Assembly: GCF_031181385.1 (NCBI RefSeq)
Contig: NZ_JAPSKV010000001.1
Coordinates: forward strand, 1-64,000
DNA from: Fredinandcohnia onubensis
Lineage (GTDB): Bacteria; Bacillota; Bacilli; Bacillales; Bacillaceae_L
DNA length: 64,000 bases
Direction of reading: 5' to 3'
Of the stretch, positions 1 through 9,920 are shown piece after piece. Position 1 is the first letter of the stretch; each line of letters opens with the position of its first letter. The translations under genes were made by a program, and so were the position numbers. The notes beneath the pieces were generated by a model. The model saw nothing but the letters and a program-made list of their open reading frames with translations, did not search any database and had not been told where the DNA came from.

Positions 1-2
1 AA

Positions 3-1127
3 TCAAAAGAGGCAGCGAAAAGTGGAAATGCCTTTCAACGTGCTATAAGAGCATTCGGTGACGTGTTCGTTCCAATCATCCCAGCATTAGTTGCAACGGG
101 TCTTTTCATGGGTGTCCGGGGCTTAGTGATGCAAGAGCAAATCCTTGCATGGTTTGGCTTAACTCCTGCTGATATCTCAGAAAACTTTATTTTATTTACA
201 CAAATCTTAACGGATACAGCCTTTATTTTCTTACCTGCCTTAGTAGCATGGTCAACCTTTCGCGTGTTTGGTGGAAACCCAACTATCGGGCTCATACTAG
301 GATTAATGTTAGTTAGTCCATCATTGCCAAACGCATGGGGGGTTGCAGGTGGTGAAGTAGAGCCATTGAAATTCTTCGGCTTTATCCCAGTGGTTGGTTA
401 TCAAGGTTCCGTAATTCCAGCATTTATTACAGGTATTGTTGGTGCAAAGCTTGAAAAATGGATTCGTAAACGTGTACCAGAAGCATTGGATTTAATTGTA
501 ACACCATTTTTAACATTACTAATCATGATTGCTTTAGCACTTTTTGCAATCGGACCAGTATTCCACACAGTTGAGAACTTGATTTTAGATGCAACAGTAG
601 CGGTACTTGAGTGGCCATTTGGATTAGCGGGTATTATCATTGGAGCCTTAAACCAAATCATCGTTATTACAGGTGTTCATCACGTCTTTAACTTATTAGA
701 AATACAGTTACTAGAAAAATTCGGTTTCAACCCTTACAACGCGATTGTTACTTGTGCGGTTGCGGCACAAGGTGGAGCGGCTTTAGCTGTAGGGTTAAAA
801 ACAAAATCAAAAAAATTAAAAGCTTTAGCACTACCATCATCATTATCGGCATTTTTAGGAATCACAGAACCAGCTATTTTCGGGGTTAACCTTCGTTATG
901 GAAAACCGTTTATTATGGGTATTATCGGTGGTGGAGTTGGTGGTTTCTTTGCCTCAATTTTTGGACTAAAAGCAACAGGGATGGCAATCACCGTAATTCC
1001 TGGAACACTCCTTTATCTAAATGGACAAATTTTGCTCTATATTCTCGTGAACGTAATCGCAATAGCGATAGCATTCATCCTAACTTGGATGTTCGGTTAT
1101 TCAGATAAAATGCAAGAAGGCAAGTAA
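3..1127 (+). CDS. Sucrose-type PTS permease, EIIC part (5' truncated by window)
   Basis: Membrane (IIC) part of a phosphotransferase-system permease that imports and phosphorylates a sugar, most likely sucrose. The frame is open from base 3 with no start, so the N-terminal IIB domain and first helices lie outside the window. About 374 residues are visible, with multiple hydrophobic helices and the IIC-type stretch GITEPAIFGVNLRYG, which resembles the glucose/sucrose IIC active-site loop. The gene is followed within 35 bp by sucrose-6-phosphate hydrolase and then fructokinase, which supports sucrose over trehalose or beta-glucosides. A hairpin spans the stop codon. Confidence 0.85.
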   Translation, partial: SKEAAKSGNAFQRAIRAFGDVFVPIIPALVATGLFMGVRGLVMQEQILAWFGLTPADISENFILFTQILTDTAFIFLPALVAWSTFRVFGGNPTIGLILGLMLVSPSLPNAWGVAGGEVEPLKFFGFIPVVGYQGSVIPAFITGIVGAKLEKWIRKRVPEALDLIVTPFLTLLIMIALALFAIGPVFHTVENLILDATVAVLEWPFGLAGIIIGALNQIIVITGVHHVFNLLEIQLLEKFGFNPYNAIVTCAVAAQGGAALAVGLKTKSKKLKALALPSSLSAFLGITEPAIFGVNLRYGKPFIMGIIGGGVGGFFASIFGLKATGMAITVIPGTLLYLNGQILLYILVNVIAIAIAFILTWMFGYSDKMQEGK

Positions 1128-1142
1128 TGACTTGCCTTCTTT
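1116..1142 (+). terminator. Intercistronic hairpin after the PTS gene
   Basis: Perfect 9-bp inverted repeat (GAAGGCAAG / CTTGCCTTC) around the PTS stop codon, followed by only three T. It is more likely an mRNA-stabilising or attenuating hairpin inside the sucrose operon than a full terminator. Confidence 0.5.
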
Positions 1143-1158
1143 ACGTAAGGAGTTCATC

Positions 1159-2598
1159 ATGAATCAGCATGAATTAATAGAAAAGGCAAATCAAGAAGTT
1201 GAGCGAAACAGAGAAATGGTAGAAAGTGATCCATATCGTTTGCGATTTCACTTAATGCCTCCGGTTGGTTTGTTAAATGATCCAAATGGGTTTATTCAAT
1301 TTAAGGGAGTTTACCACTTGTTTTATCAGTGGAACCCTTTTGAAACATCTCACGGTGCGAAGTTTTGGGGGCATTTTACCTCAAAGAATCTCATAAAGTG
1401 GGAGCATCAGCCAATTGCTCTAGCTCCAAGCGAATGGTACGAGAAAAATGGCTGTTATTCAGGAAGTGCCATTGAGCATGAAGGAAAAATGGTGTTATTT
1501 TATACAGGGAATGTGAAGGATGAAAATGGGGACCGTGAGACCTATCAATGTATGGCGGTTTCACAGGACGGGATTACGTTTGATAAAAAGGGTCCAGTCA
1601 TTCATCTCCCAGAAGGCTACACCGCCCATTTTCGTGACCCAAAGGTATGGAACAAGGATAATACGTGGTATATGGTGCTGGGAGCACAAGATTTAGACGA
1701 GCAAGGGAAGGTTGTTCTCTATTCCTCTCCAGACCTAAAGAATTGGGATTTACTCGGTCCAATAACGGGTTCGTTTATGAATCAACTGGGCCCGTTCGGT
1801 TATATGTGGGAATGCCCAGATTTGTTCGAGTTAGACGGGAAGGATGTCCTACTTGTCTCACCTCAAGGGCTTGAGCCAGAGGGAGACTTATATCATAATT
1901 TATTCCAAGCGGGTTATTTTGTTGGGGAGTTAGATTATAAAAAAGCTGGTTACCAGCATGGCTCTTTTACTGAATTAGATCGCGGCTTTGATTTCTATGC
2001 CCCGCAAACAACTGTTGATGAAAAAGGACGAAGAATCCTTTTTGCATGGATGGGAATTACAGATGATAATGAAAAATATCAACCGACCATTGAAAAAGGT
2101 TGGATCCATGCGATGACTCTTCCACGTGTTCTCACACGTAAAGGAGAAAAGGTTATTCAGCAGCCTGTGGAAGAGTTACAGCAGTTACGTAAACATGGAG
2201 TGTCCTATAATGGGGTTCAACTCACAACATCAAATGTTGCCCTTGAAGGGATAAAAGGTGAAGCGGTTGAACTCCTTCTTGATGAAATGATTTGCGAAGG
2301 GGACAACTTTGTAATCAATTTTCGAGGCGGAGCAAGTTTTGTATATTATCCGAAAGTAGGAAAAATGAGCCTACACCGCGAAAACTTTAAGGATGGAAGT
2401 ATCGAATCACGCCATTGTATGATTGATTCGGTTAAAAAACTACATGTGTTTATAGATACTTCTTCGATAGAGATTTTTGTGAATGATGGGGAAGAAGTGT
2501 TTACAGCAAGGTATTATTCCGATGTTGCGGATCAATCCATAACATTTTCAGCAGATGGGCTGGTACAGTTTGATTTGAAGAAATGGGATATAGGCTGA
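1159..2598 (+). CDS. scrB: Sucrose-6-phosphate hydrolase (GH32)
   Basis: Cytosolic GH32 enzyme that splits sucrose-6-phosphate, made by the PTS, into glucose-6-phosphate and fructose. All three catalytic blocks of the five-bladed propeller are visible: nucleophile Asp41 in LLNDPNGF, the stabilising Asp160 in FRDPKVW, and acid/base Glu218 in ECPDLF. A C-terminal beta-sandwich follows. The 479-residue length is normal for the family. The ATG at 1159 is chosen because AAGGAG lies 7 bases upstream; a GTG/TTG extension nine codons longer lacks a ribosome site. It sits between the PTS gene and fructokinase. Confidence 0.95.
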   Translation: MNQHELIEKANQEVERNREMVESDPYRLRFHLMPPVGLLNDPNGFIQFKGVYHLFYQWNPFETSHGAKFWGHFTSKNLIKWEHQPIALAPSEWYEKNGCYSGSAIEHEGKMVLFYTGNVKDENGDRETYQCMAVSQDGITFDKKGPVIHLPEGYTAHFRDPKVWNKDNTWYMVLGAQDLDEQGKVVLYSSPDLKNWDLLGPITGSFMNQLGPFGYMWECPDLFELDGKDVLLVSPQGLEPEGDLYHNLFQAGYFVGELDYKKAGYQHGSFTELDRGFDFYAPQTTVDEKGRRILFAWMGITDDNEKYQPTIEKGWIHAMTLPRVLTRKGEKVIQQPVEELQQLRKHGVSYNGVQLTTSNVALEGIKGEAVELLLDEMICEGDNFVINFRGGASFVYYPKVGKMSLHRENFKDGSIESRHCMIDSVKKLHVFIDTSSIEIFVNDGEEVFTARYYSDVADQSITFSADGLVQFDLKKWDIG

Positions 2599-2681
2599 GG
2601 TACATGCTACGCCAAAACGCTCAAACTTGTACTTTAGGCCCTAAAATAAGTAGTTTAAACTAAACGAAAGAAAGTGAAGCA

Positions 2682-3632
2682 ATGAAACAGGGTGTTATTT
2701 GTTTAGGTGAAGCATTAATTGATTTCATTCCACTTGACCAGGATAATATGCAGTTTCTCAAGAGTCCTGGAGGTGCGCCGGCGAATGTTGCGGTAGGTGC
2801 AGCAAGACTTGGTGCAAAGTCGTCCTTCATTGGGAAAGTTGGGGACGATGTCCTGGGCAATTTTTTAAAAGAGACATTAGAAAACTATAACGTCCAGTCT
2901 CAGGCAATGTATCTATCGAAAGAAGTGCGCACAGGACTAGTGTTTGTCACGCTTGGAGAAGACGGTGAGCGGGATTTTTCGTTTTATATTGAAAAAAGTG
3001 CAGACCGCTTTTTAACTCCTGAAGAGATTCCAGCAGCTCTTTTTGACGAGCATAATGTATTCCACTTTGGTTCAATTTCTCTCATTGATGACCCAGCGGA
3101 GTCGGCGACGAAGAGGGCACTCCAACTGGCGAAGGAAAAAGATTTAGTCGTTTCCTACGACCCAAACCTCAGGCCAATGCTATGGAAGGATTTAGATACA
3201 GCGAAACAGAAAATCACTTCTATGCTCAGTGAGGCGGATGTCGTGAAATTATCAGAGGTTGAGTTAGAGTTTATAACGGGCGAGACTGATATTGAACGTG
3301 GTGTTACAAAACTAGCACAATACAATATTCCACTTTTGTTCATCACACTTGGTAAGGATGGAGTGCATGCTTTCTTTAAGGGTGAGTCCATTTTTGTAGA
3401 AGCGAGAAAGGTAAACAGCGTGGATACAACAGGTGCAGGAGATGCATTTGTGTCGGGATTACTGTACCAGTTCAGCGAGAGGGATAAAAAGATAACGGAA
3501 TATACGCTAGACGAAATCAAGGAAATTGCTACGTTTGCTAGTGTATCTGGTGCACTTGCTGTCTCGCAAAAAGGAGCAATGACTGCATTGCCGACAATTG
3601 AGCAGGTACAAGCATATTTAGCTAAAAAATGA
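2682..3632 (+). CDS. scrK: Fructokinase, PfkB/ribokinase family
   Basis: ATP-dependent phosphorylation of the fructose released by sucrose-6-phosphate hydrolase. The 316-residue protein has both PfkB signatures: the N-terminal glycine-rich GGAPANVAVGAARLGA block (about residues 27-42) and the C-terminal DTTGAGDAFVSG block with the catalytic Asp and anion hole (about residues 248-259). It is third in the sucrose operon, 83 bp after scrB, with an AAGAAAGTGAAG ribosome site. Other sugar kinases of the family look similar; the context makes fructose the likely substrate. Confidence 0.9.
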   Translation: MKQGVICLGEALIDFIPLDQDNMQFLKSPGGAPANVAVGAARLGAKSSFIGKVGDDVLGNFLKETLENYNVQSQAMYLSKEVRTGLVFVTLGEDGERDFSFYIEKSADRFLTPEEIPAALFDEHNVFHFGSISLIDDPAESATKRALQLAKEKDLVVSYDPNLRPMLWKDLDTAKQKITSMLSEADVVKLSEVELEFITGETDIERGVTKLAQYNIPLLFITLGKDGVHAFFKGESIFVEARKVNSVDTTGAGDAFVSGLLYQFSERDKKITEYTLDEIKEIATFASVSGALAVSQKGAMTALPTIEQVQAYLAKK

Positions 3633-3633
3633 G

Positions 3634-3659
3634 GTGGGTCCATTCCGGATCCACTTTTT
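3634..3659 (+). terminator. Terminator of the sucrose operon
   Basis: GTGGGTCC-ATTCC-GGATCCAC hairpin followed by TTTTT, directly after the fructokinase stop codon. Confidence 0.85.
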
Positions 3660-3660
3660 A

Positions 3661-3776
3661 ATTGCGTTTTAATGGACGATAATTGCGTTTTAATTTTTGG
3701 ATATACGCTTTATTTTTGATAATTGTGGTATTAATCTCCGAATATGCGCTTTATTTTTGATAATTGCGTTATAGCA
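3661..3776. repeat. Phased ATTGCG array, copy D1 (family D)
   Basis: Six ATTGCG-like hexamers, several followed by TTTTAAT or preceded by GATA, begin at about 3661, 3682, 3702, 3722, 3743 and 3763, so the step is 20-21 bp. The array fills the space between two terminators and between convergent genes. Related arrays occur at 50494-50607 and 55159-55213. Confidence 0.75.
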
Positions 3777-3791
3777 GTCTTATACCTCAAT

Positions 3792-3828
3792 AAAAAGGTG
3801 GATCCCCCAACCCGGGAATCCACCTTTT
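3792..3828 (-). terminator. Terminator of the M20 dipeptidase gene (bidirectional)
   Basis: A 15-bp near-perfect inverted repeat (AAAAAGGTGGATCCC / GGGAATCCACCTTTT) lies just beyond the dipeptidase stop. It has A/T runs on both sides, so it can act in both directions. Confidence 0.8.
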
Positions 3829-3831
3829 CTC

Positions 3832-5205
3832 TTACAATGACTTTTCTAATTCAAACCAATATGTGCATAGCGTTTCCAGCCCTTTGTCAAAATTCTCGAG
3901 GTGAAAATGCTCGTTTGGTGCATGGAAGTTTTCCGTTGGAAGTCCAAAGCCCATCAACACGATTGGCGCGTGAAGGACCTCGTCCAGGGTGGCGATAATC
4001 GGTAATGATCCGCCACCGCGTGTGAATGAAGTTGGAACTTTATATACTTCTTCATACGCTCTGCTTGCTGCTTGAATCGCAGGATGGTCAAATGGTGTTA
4101 CATATGGCGCACCTTTGTCAAACAGCTGTAAGCTTACTTCAACGCCGACTGGTTTATTTTTTTCAATATGTTGCTTAAGCTGTTCGACGATCACTTCAGG
4201 ATCTTGGTTTGGCACGAGACGACATGTAATTTTTGCATGTGCCTCGGATGGGATAACCGTTTTGATGCCATCGCCATGGAAACCACCATAAATTCCGTTA
4301 ATATCAAGGGTTGGACGGACCCAAGTTCGCTCAAGATAGCTATAGCCTTTTTCCCCATAAAGAGCCGGTACGCCAAGCTCTTGACGTTGTTTTTCCTCAT
4401 CGAAATTTAAATCCTCATATGCTTGTTTTTCTTCATCTGTTAATGGAAGTACATCATCATAGAACCCTTCAACGGTTACCTTTCCGTCTTCATTATGGAA
4501 AGAGTCCAGTAATTGAACAAGCGCATTAATAGGATTATGCACACCGCCGCCATATAGTCCGGAATGTAGGTCGCTATTTGATCCTTTTATATCAATCTGA
4601 AGACCTGCTAAACCTCTAACACCATAGCAAATTGTTGGTTTACCGCGTTCGTTCATGCTTGTATCAGAGATTACGATGACATCTGCGGCAAGTAACTCTT
4701 TATTTTCCTCAACAAAGGCTGGAAGGTTCGGACTTCCTATTTCTTCTTCACCCTCAATACAGAATTTGAAATTAAGTGGCAAAGTGCCATCTGTTTTTAA
4801 GATTGTTTCCAATGCTTTAAGGTGCATGAAGGTTTGGCCTTTATCGTCACTTGCCCCTCGTGCAAAGATTTTATCGTCACGAATTTCTGGCTCGAACGGA
4901 GGGCTATCCCATAAGTGAAGCGGGTCAACTGGCTGAACATCATAGTGTCCGTAAATCAAAACAGTTGGCTTTCCTTCCGCATGAAGCCAGTCACCATATA
5001 CAACCGGATGTCCTTTAGTAGGGTGAATGCTTACATTGTCCATACCAATGTTTCGTAAGCTTTGAGCAACCCATTCTGCAGTCGCGTTTACATCTTCTTT
5101 GTGATCAGGCAGTGCACTGATGCTAGGGATTTTGAGCAAGTCAAAGAGTTCTTGTAGATGAGATTCTCTATTTTCAATTAAGTAGTTTTGGATATTTGGA
5201 TTCAC
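3832..5205 (-). CDS. M20 family metallopeptidase (CNDP-type dipeptidase)
   Basis: Zinc-dependent cytosolic exopeptidase of the M20 family, probably a dipeptidase. In 457 residues it shows the metal ligand His87 in YGHYDVQP with the flanking Asp89, the bridging Asp120 in RGASDDKGQ, and the catalytic Glu pair in IEGEEEIGSP (about residues 150-159). A lid/dimerisation insertion follows in the middle third. The start is GTG with AAGGAGG 7 bases upstream. It is monocistronic, convergent with the sucrose operon and divergent from urease. Its closest relatives are often annotated simply as dipeptidase; the substrate cannot be read from sequence. Confidence 0.88.
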   Translation of the reverse strand: MNPNIQNYLIENRESHLQELFDLLKIPSISALPDHKEDVNATAEWVAQSLRNIGMDNVSIHPTKGHPVVYGDWLHAEGKPTVLIYGHYDVQPVDPLHLWDSPPFEPEIRDDKIFARGASDDKGQTFMHLKALETILKTDGTLPLNFKFCIEGEEEIGSPNLPAFVEENKELLAADVIVISDTSMNERGKPTICYGVRGLAGLQIDIKGSNSDLHSGLYGGGVHNPINALVQLLDSFHNEDGKVTVEGFYDDVLPLTDEEKQAYEDLNFDEEKQRQELGVPALYGEKGYSYLERTWVRPTLDINGIYGGFHGDGIKTVIPSEAHAKITCRLVPNQDPEVIVEQLKQHIEKNKPVGVEVSLQLFDKGAPYVTPFDHPAIQAASRAYEEVYKVPTSFTRGGGSLPIIATLDEVLHAPIVLMGFGLPTENFHAPNEHFHLENFDKGLETLCTYWFELEKSL

Positions 5206-5776
5206 GTATATTCCTCCTTATTTAATACAATACATAATTCTGGATTTATTTAAAAAATCCTCTAAGATTTTATCTTGGTGAAACTATTACTATTATTGAA
5301 AAGTATTGAAAGGGGAGGGAGAAAAATTTTTTGTGAGTGACTTCACAAAATGCTTGTAGTTTTTTGTCGAATTATGCTATTATCTTCCTGTAGATAATTT
5401 CCTCAATTCTGCAAATTAATAATTCGTCCCTCCTTTAACCCCAAAATTTCAAAGAATAGATTCTATAGTTAAAGATTAAAATGCTTAGTTTGTAATTTTT
5501 TATTTCTGTAACATGTTTATAACTGTTAAAAATTCAAATCAATATGGTTTGTTTTTTTTATTACGCAAAAAGAGGTGAACAAAAAATGGAAGACTCATTC
5601 TTAACTCTATAATAGTGCTATGTAAATGAGTTTAATATTCTCTTTTAGAGTTTAAACTGCATTACAACGGGAAAAATGAGGGGAGGAAGTTTCTAACATT
5701 TTTCAAAAAGCAGACCCTAAATTCCTAAAAAGGGATTTTTTTAATGCACAAAAAATTAAATAGGGAGGTTTAAGTT
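5206..5776. other. Divergent dipeptidase/urease intergenic region
   Basis: 571 AT-rich bases without a substantial gene. Visible features are a perfect TGTGA-N6-TCACA palindrome (5332-5347), a TATAAT at 5608-5613 without a good -35, a possible 8-codon ORF with a ribosome site (5586-5612), and the strong ureA ribosome site AGGGAGG. I searched by eye for a TnrA/GlnR box (TGTNA-N7-TNACA) and found no convincing one. Confidence 0.6.
5332..5347. promoter_or_regulatory. Perfect Fnr/CRP-type palindrome
   Basis: TGTGA-GTGACT-TCACA matches exactly the TGTGA-N6-TCACA half-site arrangement used by Fnr of Bacillus and the wider Crp/Fnr family. A TATGCT-like -10 lies about 26 bp downstream on the + strand (5373-5378), which would put the box near -45 for a urease-directed transcript. 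Binding is inference. Confidence 0.4.
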
Positions 5777-6079
5777 ATGCATTTGTTACCTCGAGAAATT
5801 GACAAGCTCATGATAGTTGTAGCAGCAGACCTTGCGAAGCGCCGGAAGGAAAGAGGCTTAAAACTAAATTATCCGGAAGCTGTCGCATTGATTACATATG
5901 AAGTAATTGAAGGAGCAAGAGACGGAAAAACCGTTGCTGAACTGATGGAGTACGGAACTACGATTTTGTCGCGGGAAGATGTTATGGAGGGAATACCCGA
6001 AATGATTGACGATATACAGGTAGAAGTGACTTTTCCAGATGGAACGAAATTAGTCACAGTCCATAGTCCAATACGCTAA
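5777..6079 (+). CDS. ureA: Urease gamma subunit
   Basis: Smallest structural subunit of urease, which hydrolyses urea to ammonia and carbamate in the cytosol. The 100-residue length and the typical start [12 protein letters not shown], with the YPEAVALI and ELMEYG blocks, identify it. GGGAGG lies 8 bases before the ATG. It is first in a seven-gene operon with structural genes ureABC and accessory genes ureEFGD, all on one strand with short or overlapping junctions. Confidence 0.97.
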   Translation: MHLLPREIDKLMIVVAADLAKRRKERGLKLNYPEAVALITYEVIEGARDGKTVAELMEYGTTILSREDVMEGIPEMIDDIQVEVTFPDGTKLVTVHSPIR

Positions 6080-6102
6080 ACAATTCAAGGAGGGATTTCA
6101 TA

Positions 6103-6423
6103 ATGATACCTGGGCAATATGTTCTACAAGACGAGGAGATTATTTGTAACGAAGGAAGAGAGATTTACACCCTTTCTGTTACAAATACAGGTGACCGTCC
6201 AATTCAAGTAGGGTCACATTTTCATTTTTATGAAGTGAATGAAGCTCTTCTTTTTAATAGAGAGGATGCATATGGAAAACGATTAAATATCCCTGCTGGG
6301 GCAGCAGTTCGATTTGAACCCGGAGACGAAAAAGAGATTCAACTTATTTGTTTAGCTGGGGAACGAAGGGTATATGGCTTTAACAATAAAGTGGATGGAC
6401 CCTTAGAAGGTGGGTGTAAATAA
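6103..6423 (+). CDS. ureB: Urease beta subunit
   Basis: Second structural subunit of urease. The 106-residue protein has the conserved beta-subunit core: [21 protein letters not shown] near residues 25-45 and the [10 protein letters not shown] block near 68-77. It begins 23 bp after ureA with an AAGGAGG site, and its stop codon overlaps the ureC start by one base (TAATG), which suggests coupled translation of the beta and alpha chains. Confidence 0.97.
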   Translation: MIPGQYVLQDEEIICNEGREIYTLSVTNTGDRPIQVGSHFHFYEVNEALLFNREDAYGKRLNIPAGAAVRFEPGDEKEIQLICLAGERRVYGFNNKVDGPLEGGCK

Positions 6424-8135
6424 TGAGTTTCAAAATGTCTAGAAAACAATACGCAGAAATGTTTGGGCCAACAACTGGGGATTCAATTCGTCTAGCAGAT
6501 ACAGATTTATTTATTCAAATTGAAAAGGATTATACCACGTATGGAGAAGAGGTTGTATTCGGGGGCGGTAAGGTAATCCGTGATGGAATGGGACAGCATC
6601 CGCTTGCTACCCGAGGAGAAGGTGTAGCGGATACGGTTATTACAAACGTAGTCATTCTTGATTACACTGGGATTGTAAAGGCAGACCTTGCCATTCGAGA
6701 CGGAAAAATCTATAAGATTGGAAAAAGTGGTAACCCGTTAGTGATGGATAATGTCGACATTATTATTGGTGCATCGACAGAAATTATTGCGGGAGAAGGG
6801 TTAATTGTCACAGCTGGTGCGATTGACACGCATGTTCATTTTATTAATCCAGAACAAGTCCAAGTTGCGCTTACATCAGGAACAACGACTTTAATAGGTG
6901 GTGGGACAGGACCTGTTGCAGGATCAAAGGCCACTACGGTCACGCCAGGTGAATGGAATATCCACCGTATGCTCCAAGCAGCAGAGGGCCTTCCAATTAA
7001 TGTCGGATTTACAGGTAAAGGACATGCGGCATCCAAGGAGCCTTTAGCGGAGCAAGTAAAAGCTGGAGTTATTGGGTTAAAGGTTCACGAAGATTGGGGT
7101 GCTACTGGTTCATCCCTCGACTATGCCTTAAGAGTAGCGGAAGACTATGATATTCAAGTTGCTCTTCACGCAGATACATTAAATGAAAGTGGCTTTATGG
7201 AACGCACAATGGCAGCGGTAAAAGACCGAGTTCTTCATATGTACCATACTGAGGGTGCAGGTGGGGGGCATGCACCTGACTTGATAAAATCAGCGGGGTA
7301 CTCAAATATTTTACCATCATCAACAAACCCGACACTCCCATACACAATTAATACTGTTGATGAACACTTAGATATGGTCATGGTATGTCACCACTTAAAT
7401 CCTTCCGTTCCTGAAGATATCGCCTTTGCGGATTCAAGAATTAGAAGGGAAACGATTGCGGCAGAGGATATTCTTCAAGATATGGGAGTTTTCAGTATGG
7501 TCAGCTCTGACTCCCAAGCGATGGGACGTGTAGGTGAGGTCATCCTACGTACATGGCAAGTGGCTGATAAAATGAAAAAGCAAAGAGGAACCATGCAGAA
7601 TGATAGTAAGTATGCAGATAATAACCGGGCAAAGCGTTATATCGCAAAATACACAATCAATCCTGCAATTACACATGGAATCTCCAAACATGTTGGCTCT
7701 ATTGAAGAGGGAAAAATGGCTGACCTTGTATTATGGTCCCCAAAGTTTTTTGGAGTAAAACCAGAGATGGTGATTAAAAACGGTCTAGTTGTTACTGGTT
7801 TAATGGGGGATGCGAATGCGTCCATACCAACCCCACAGCCGTACATTTATCGCCCGATGTACGCACAATACGGAAAAGCTTTATCGAAAAGCTCAGCCAC
7901 ATTTATTTCTCAGGCAGCTTACGATGAAGGAGTCCATGAAAAACTAGGATTAGAAAAAATAATTCTCCCAGTTGGTGGCATTCGCACGCTATCGAAAAAG
8001 GATATGAAATTAAATTCAGAAACACCAGAAATTACGGTTGATCCACAAACATATGAAGTGAAAGTAAATGGGGAACTGTTAACATGTGAACCGGTTGATG
8101 TGGTTCCTATGGGGCAGCGATATTTTCTATTTTGA
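6423..8135 (+). CDS. ureC: Urease alpha subunit (catalytic)
   Basis: Catalytic subunit holding the bi-nickel centre. All ligands are present at the same numbers as in the Sporosarcina pasteurii enzyme: His137 and His139 (HVHF), the carbamylated Lys220 (GLKVHEDWG), His222, His249 (LHADT), His275 and Asp363. The mobile-flap Cys322-His323 (MVCHHL) is also there. At 570 residues it is full length with nothing missing, so active urease is expected once nickel is inserted by the downstream accessory proteins. Confidence 0.98.
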   Translation: MSFKMSRKQYAEMFGPTTGDSIRLADTDLFIQIEKDYTTYGEEVVFGGGKVIRDGMGQHPLATRGEGVADTVITNVVILDYTGIVKADLAIRDGKIYKIGKSGNPLVMDNVDIIIGASTEIIAGEGLIVTAGAIDTHVHFINPEQVQVALTSGTTTLIGGGTGPVAGSKATTVTPGEWNIHRMLQAAEGLPINVGFTGKGHAASKEPLAEQVKAGVIGLKVHEDWGATGSSLDYALRVAEDYDIQVALHADTLNESGFMERTMAAVKDRVLHMYHTEGAGGGHAPDLIKSAGYSNILPSSTNPTLPYTINTVDEHLDMVMVCHHLNPSVPEDIAFADSRIRRETIAAEDILQDMGVFSMVSSDSQAMGRVGEVILRTWQVADKMKKQRGTMQNDSKYADNNRAKRYIAKYTINPAITHGISKHVGSIEEGKMADLVLWSPKFFGVKPEMVIKNGLVVTGLMGDANASIPTPQPYIYRPMYAQYGKALSKSSATFISQAAYDEGVHEKLGLEKIILPVGGIRTLSKKDMKLNSETPEITVDPQTYEVKVNGELLTCEPVDVVPMGQRYFLF

Positions 8136-8146
8136 GGTGAACATAG

Positions 8147-8602
8147 TTGATTATTGAAAAAGTGCTAACAAATATAGAAGAAATGGATCGCAGTGAAATT
8201 GAGAAGCGCCATATCGAAAAAGTATATTTAGAAAGCTCACATTTAGTAAAAAGAATCCAAAGAGTAAAAACCGATCATGGGAAAGAAATAGGGATTCGGT
8301 TGAAGGAAGCACGTGATCTAGAAGCAGGCGATGTGTTATACATGGATGATAAAAATATGATTGTCATTGACGTACTTTCGGACGACCTGCTTGTCATCAG
8401 TCCTCGGAATATAAAGGAAATGGGGACAATTGCTCATCAGCTGGGAAATCGTCACATCCCTGCTCAGTTTGAAGACGAAAATATGCTCGTTCAATATGAT
8501 TATTTAATAGAGGAATTGTTACAGCAGCTTGAAATTCCTTATAAACGGGAAGACAGAAAGGTAAAACAAGCGTTTAGGCATATAGGTCATAGCCATGGAT
8601 AA
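8147..8602 (+). CDS. ureE: Urease accessory protein UreE (nickel chaperone)
   Basis: Nickel-binding metallochaperone that delivers Ni to the UreFGD-apourease complex. 151 residues, starting with TTG at 8147 behind GAGGTG, 11 bp after ureC. The N-terminal UreE domain (about 1-75) and C-terminal metal-binding domain are recognisable, including the [22 protein letters not shown] block with the dimer-interface His. The C-terminal tail RHIGHSHG carries only three His, far from the long poly-His tail of some UreE proteins. The last 8 bases overlap ureF. Confidence 0.93.
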   Translation: MIIEKVLTNIEEMDRSEIEKRHIEKVYLESSHLVKRIQRVKTDHGKEIGIRLKEARDLEAGDVLYMDDKNMIVIDVLSDDLLVISPRNIKEMGTIAHQLGNRHIPAQFEDENMLVQYDYLIEELLQQLEIPYKREDRKVKQAFRHIGHSHG

Positions 8603-9281
8603 AAGTATCCTCTCTTTATTTCAACTATGTGACTCTAACCTACCGACTGGGGCATTTAGCCATTCTTTTGGATTAGAGACTTACATACAAGAGAATCTTG
8701 TAATTGATGAAAAAACCTTTTACAAATGGCTACAAGTATATGTAAACGAACAGCTCATCTATACAGATGGGCTTTCATGTCGTCTAGTTTTTGAGGCATT
8801 AAAAAATGAAGATATTCAACATATTTGGGAGCTTGATCAAAAGCTAACCGTTCAAAATTTGCCTCGTGAAACGAGAGAAGGAACACAAATGATTGGGGAT
8901 CGCATGCTTAAACTTGCGGATTTATTGTACGGAATGCCATCACTTACCCTGTATAGAGAACAGATTATGAATAAGGAGGCGTATGGCCACCCATCCATCG
9001 TTTTTACAATGGTTGCTTTCGGTCTCGGAATTACAAAAGATAATGCTATTCTGTATTATTTATATTCCACAGTTTCCAGTCTTGTTCAAAATGCCGTGCG
9101 TGCCATTCCTCTTGGTCAAACCGCTGGGCAGCGTATTATCCATAATTTTCAATCGGAATTAACGCAGGCGGTTGATAAGATTCTAGACTTACCGGAAGAG
9201 GATTTTGGAATTGTATCTCCTGGTCTCGAATTATCCCAAATGAAGCATGAACGAGTCAATATTCGTATTTTTATGTCTTAA
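8595..9281 (+). CDS. ureF: Urease accessory protein UreF
   Basis: All-helical accessory protein that bridges UreD and UreG during nickel insertion and acts as a fidelity checkpoint for UreG GTP hydrolysis. 228 residues with the family hallmarks [18 protein letters not shown] near the N-terminus and the C-terminal half ending [16 protein letters not shown]. It starts inside the end of ureE (8-bp overlap), which suggests translational coupling. Confidence 0.94.
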   Translation: MDKSILSLFQLCDSNLPTGAFSHSFGLETYIQENLVIDEKTFYKWLQVYVNEQLIYTDGLSCRLVFEALKNEDIQHIWELDQKLTVQNLPRETREGTQMIGDRMLKLADLLYGMPSLTLYREQIMNKEAYGHPSIVFTMVAFGLGITKDNAILYYLYSTVSSLVQNAVRAIPLGQTAGQRIIHNFQSELTQAVDKILDLPEEDFGIVSPGLELSQMKHERVNIRIFMS

Positions 9282-9307
9282 AAGAATAATAAAAAGGAGC
9301 GTTATAT

Positions 9308-9919
9308 ATGGAACCAGTTAAAATTGGAGTAGGAGGACCTGTAGGTGCAGGCAAAACAATGCTAGTAGAAAAACTAACCCGTCGTCTTGAAGGAGAAATA
9401 AAAATGGCGGTTGTCACTAATGACATTTATACGAAGGAGGACGCTAAGTTTCTTATCCAAAATGGTGTACTTCCAGAAGATAGAATTATAGGTGTAGAAA
9501 CAGGAGGTTGTCCGCATACCGCTATAAGAGAAGACGCATCAATGAATTTCGCTGCAATTGATGAACTAATAAGCCGTCATCCTGATCTCGAGCTAATTTT
9601 CGTTGAAAGTGGCGGAGACAATCTTGCAGCTACTTTTAGTCCAGAATTGGTTGACTTCTCAATTTATATCATCGATGTGGCGCAAGGGGAGAAGATTCCT
9701 CGTAAAGGTGGACAAGGTATGATTAAATCTGATTTGTTCATTATTAACAAGACGGATCTAGCTCCTCATGTAGGTGCTAGCTTAGAGGTAATGGCAAATG
9801 ATACGAGAGTTTTTCGAGGAGATAAACCATTTGTCTTTACAAATTTAAAAAATGAAGAAGGCCTCGATGAGGTTATTGACTGGATTAAGAAGCATGTATT
9901 ATTAAAAGGATTAGAGTAA
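9308..9919 (+). CDS. ureG: Urease accessory GTPase UreG
   Basis: SIMIBI-class GTPase that powers nickel delivery to urease. The P-loop GGPVGAGKT lies at residues 9-17. The CPH metal-binding motif ([11 protein letters not shown]) comes near residue 70, ESGGDNL near 100 and the NKTD base-recognition motif near 150. The 203-residue length is standard. It is preceded by an AAAAGGAG site 26 bp after ureF and followed one base later by ureD. Confidence 0.97.
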   Translation: MEPVKIGVGGPVGAGKTMLVEKLTRRLEGEIKMAVVTNDIYTKEDAKFLIQNGVLPEDRIIGVETGGCPHTAIREDASMNFAAIDELISRHPDLELIFVESGGDNLAATFSPELVDFSIYIIDVAQGEKIPRKGGQGMIKSDLFIINKTDLAPHVGASLEVMANDTRVFRGDKPFVFTNLKNEEGLDEVIDWIKKHVLLKGLE

Positions 9920-9920
9920 G

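Noticed and set aside
5586-5612. Eight-codon ORF (MEDSFLTL) with a ribosome site upstream of ureA, as a possible leader peptide
   Set aside because: Its 3' end overlaps the best TATAAT in the region, so it would not be on the urease message, and it holds no run of regulatory codons.
5702-5742. Possible attenuator CCCT ... AGGG with T run before ureA
   Set aside because: Only a 4-bp stem with a 12-base loop; too weak to call.
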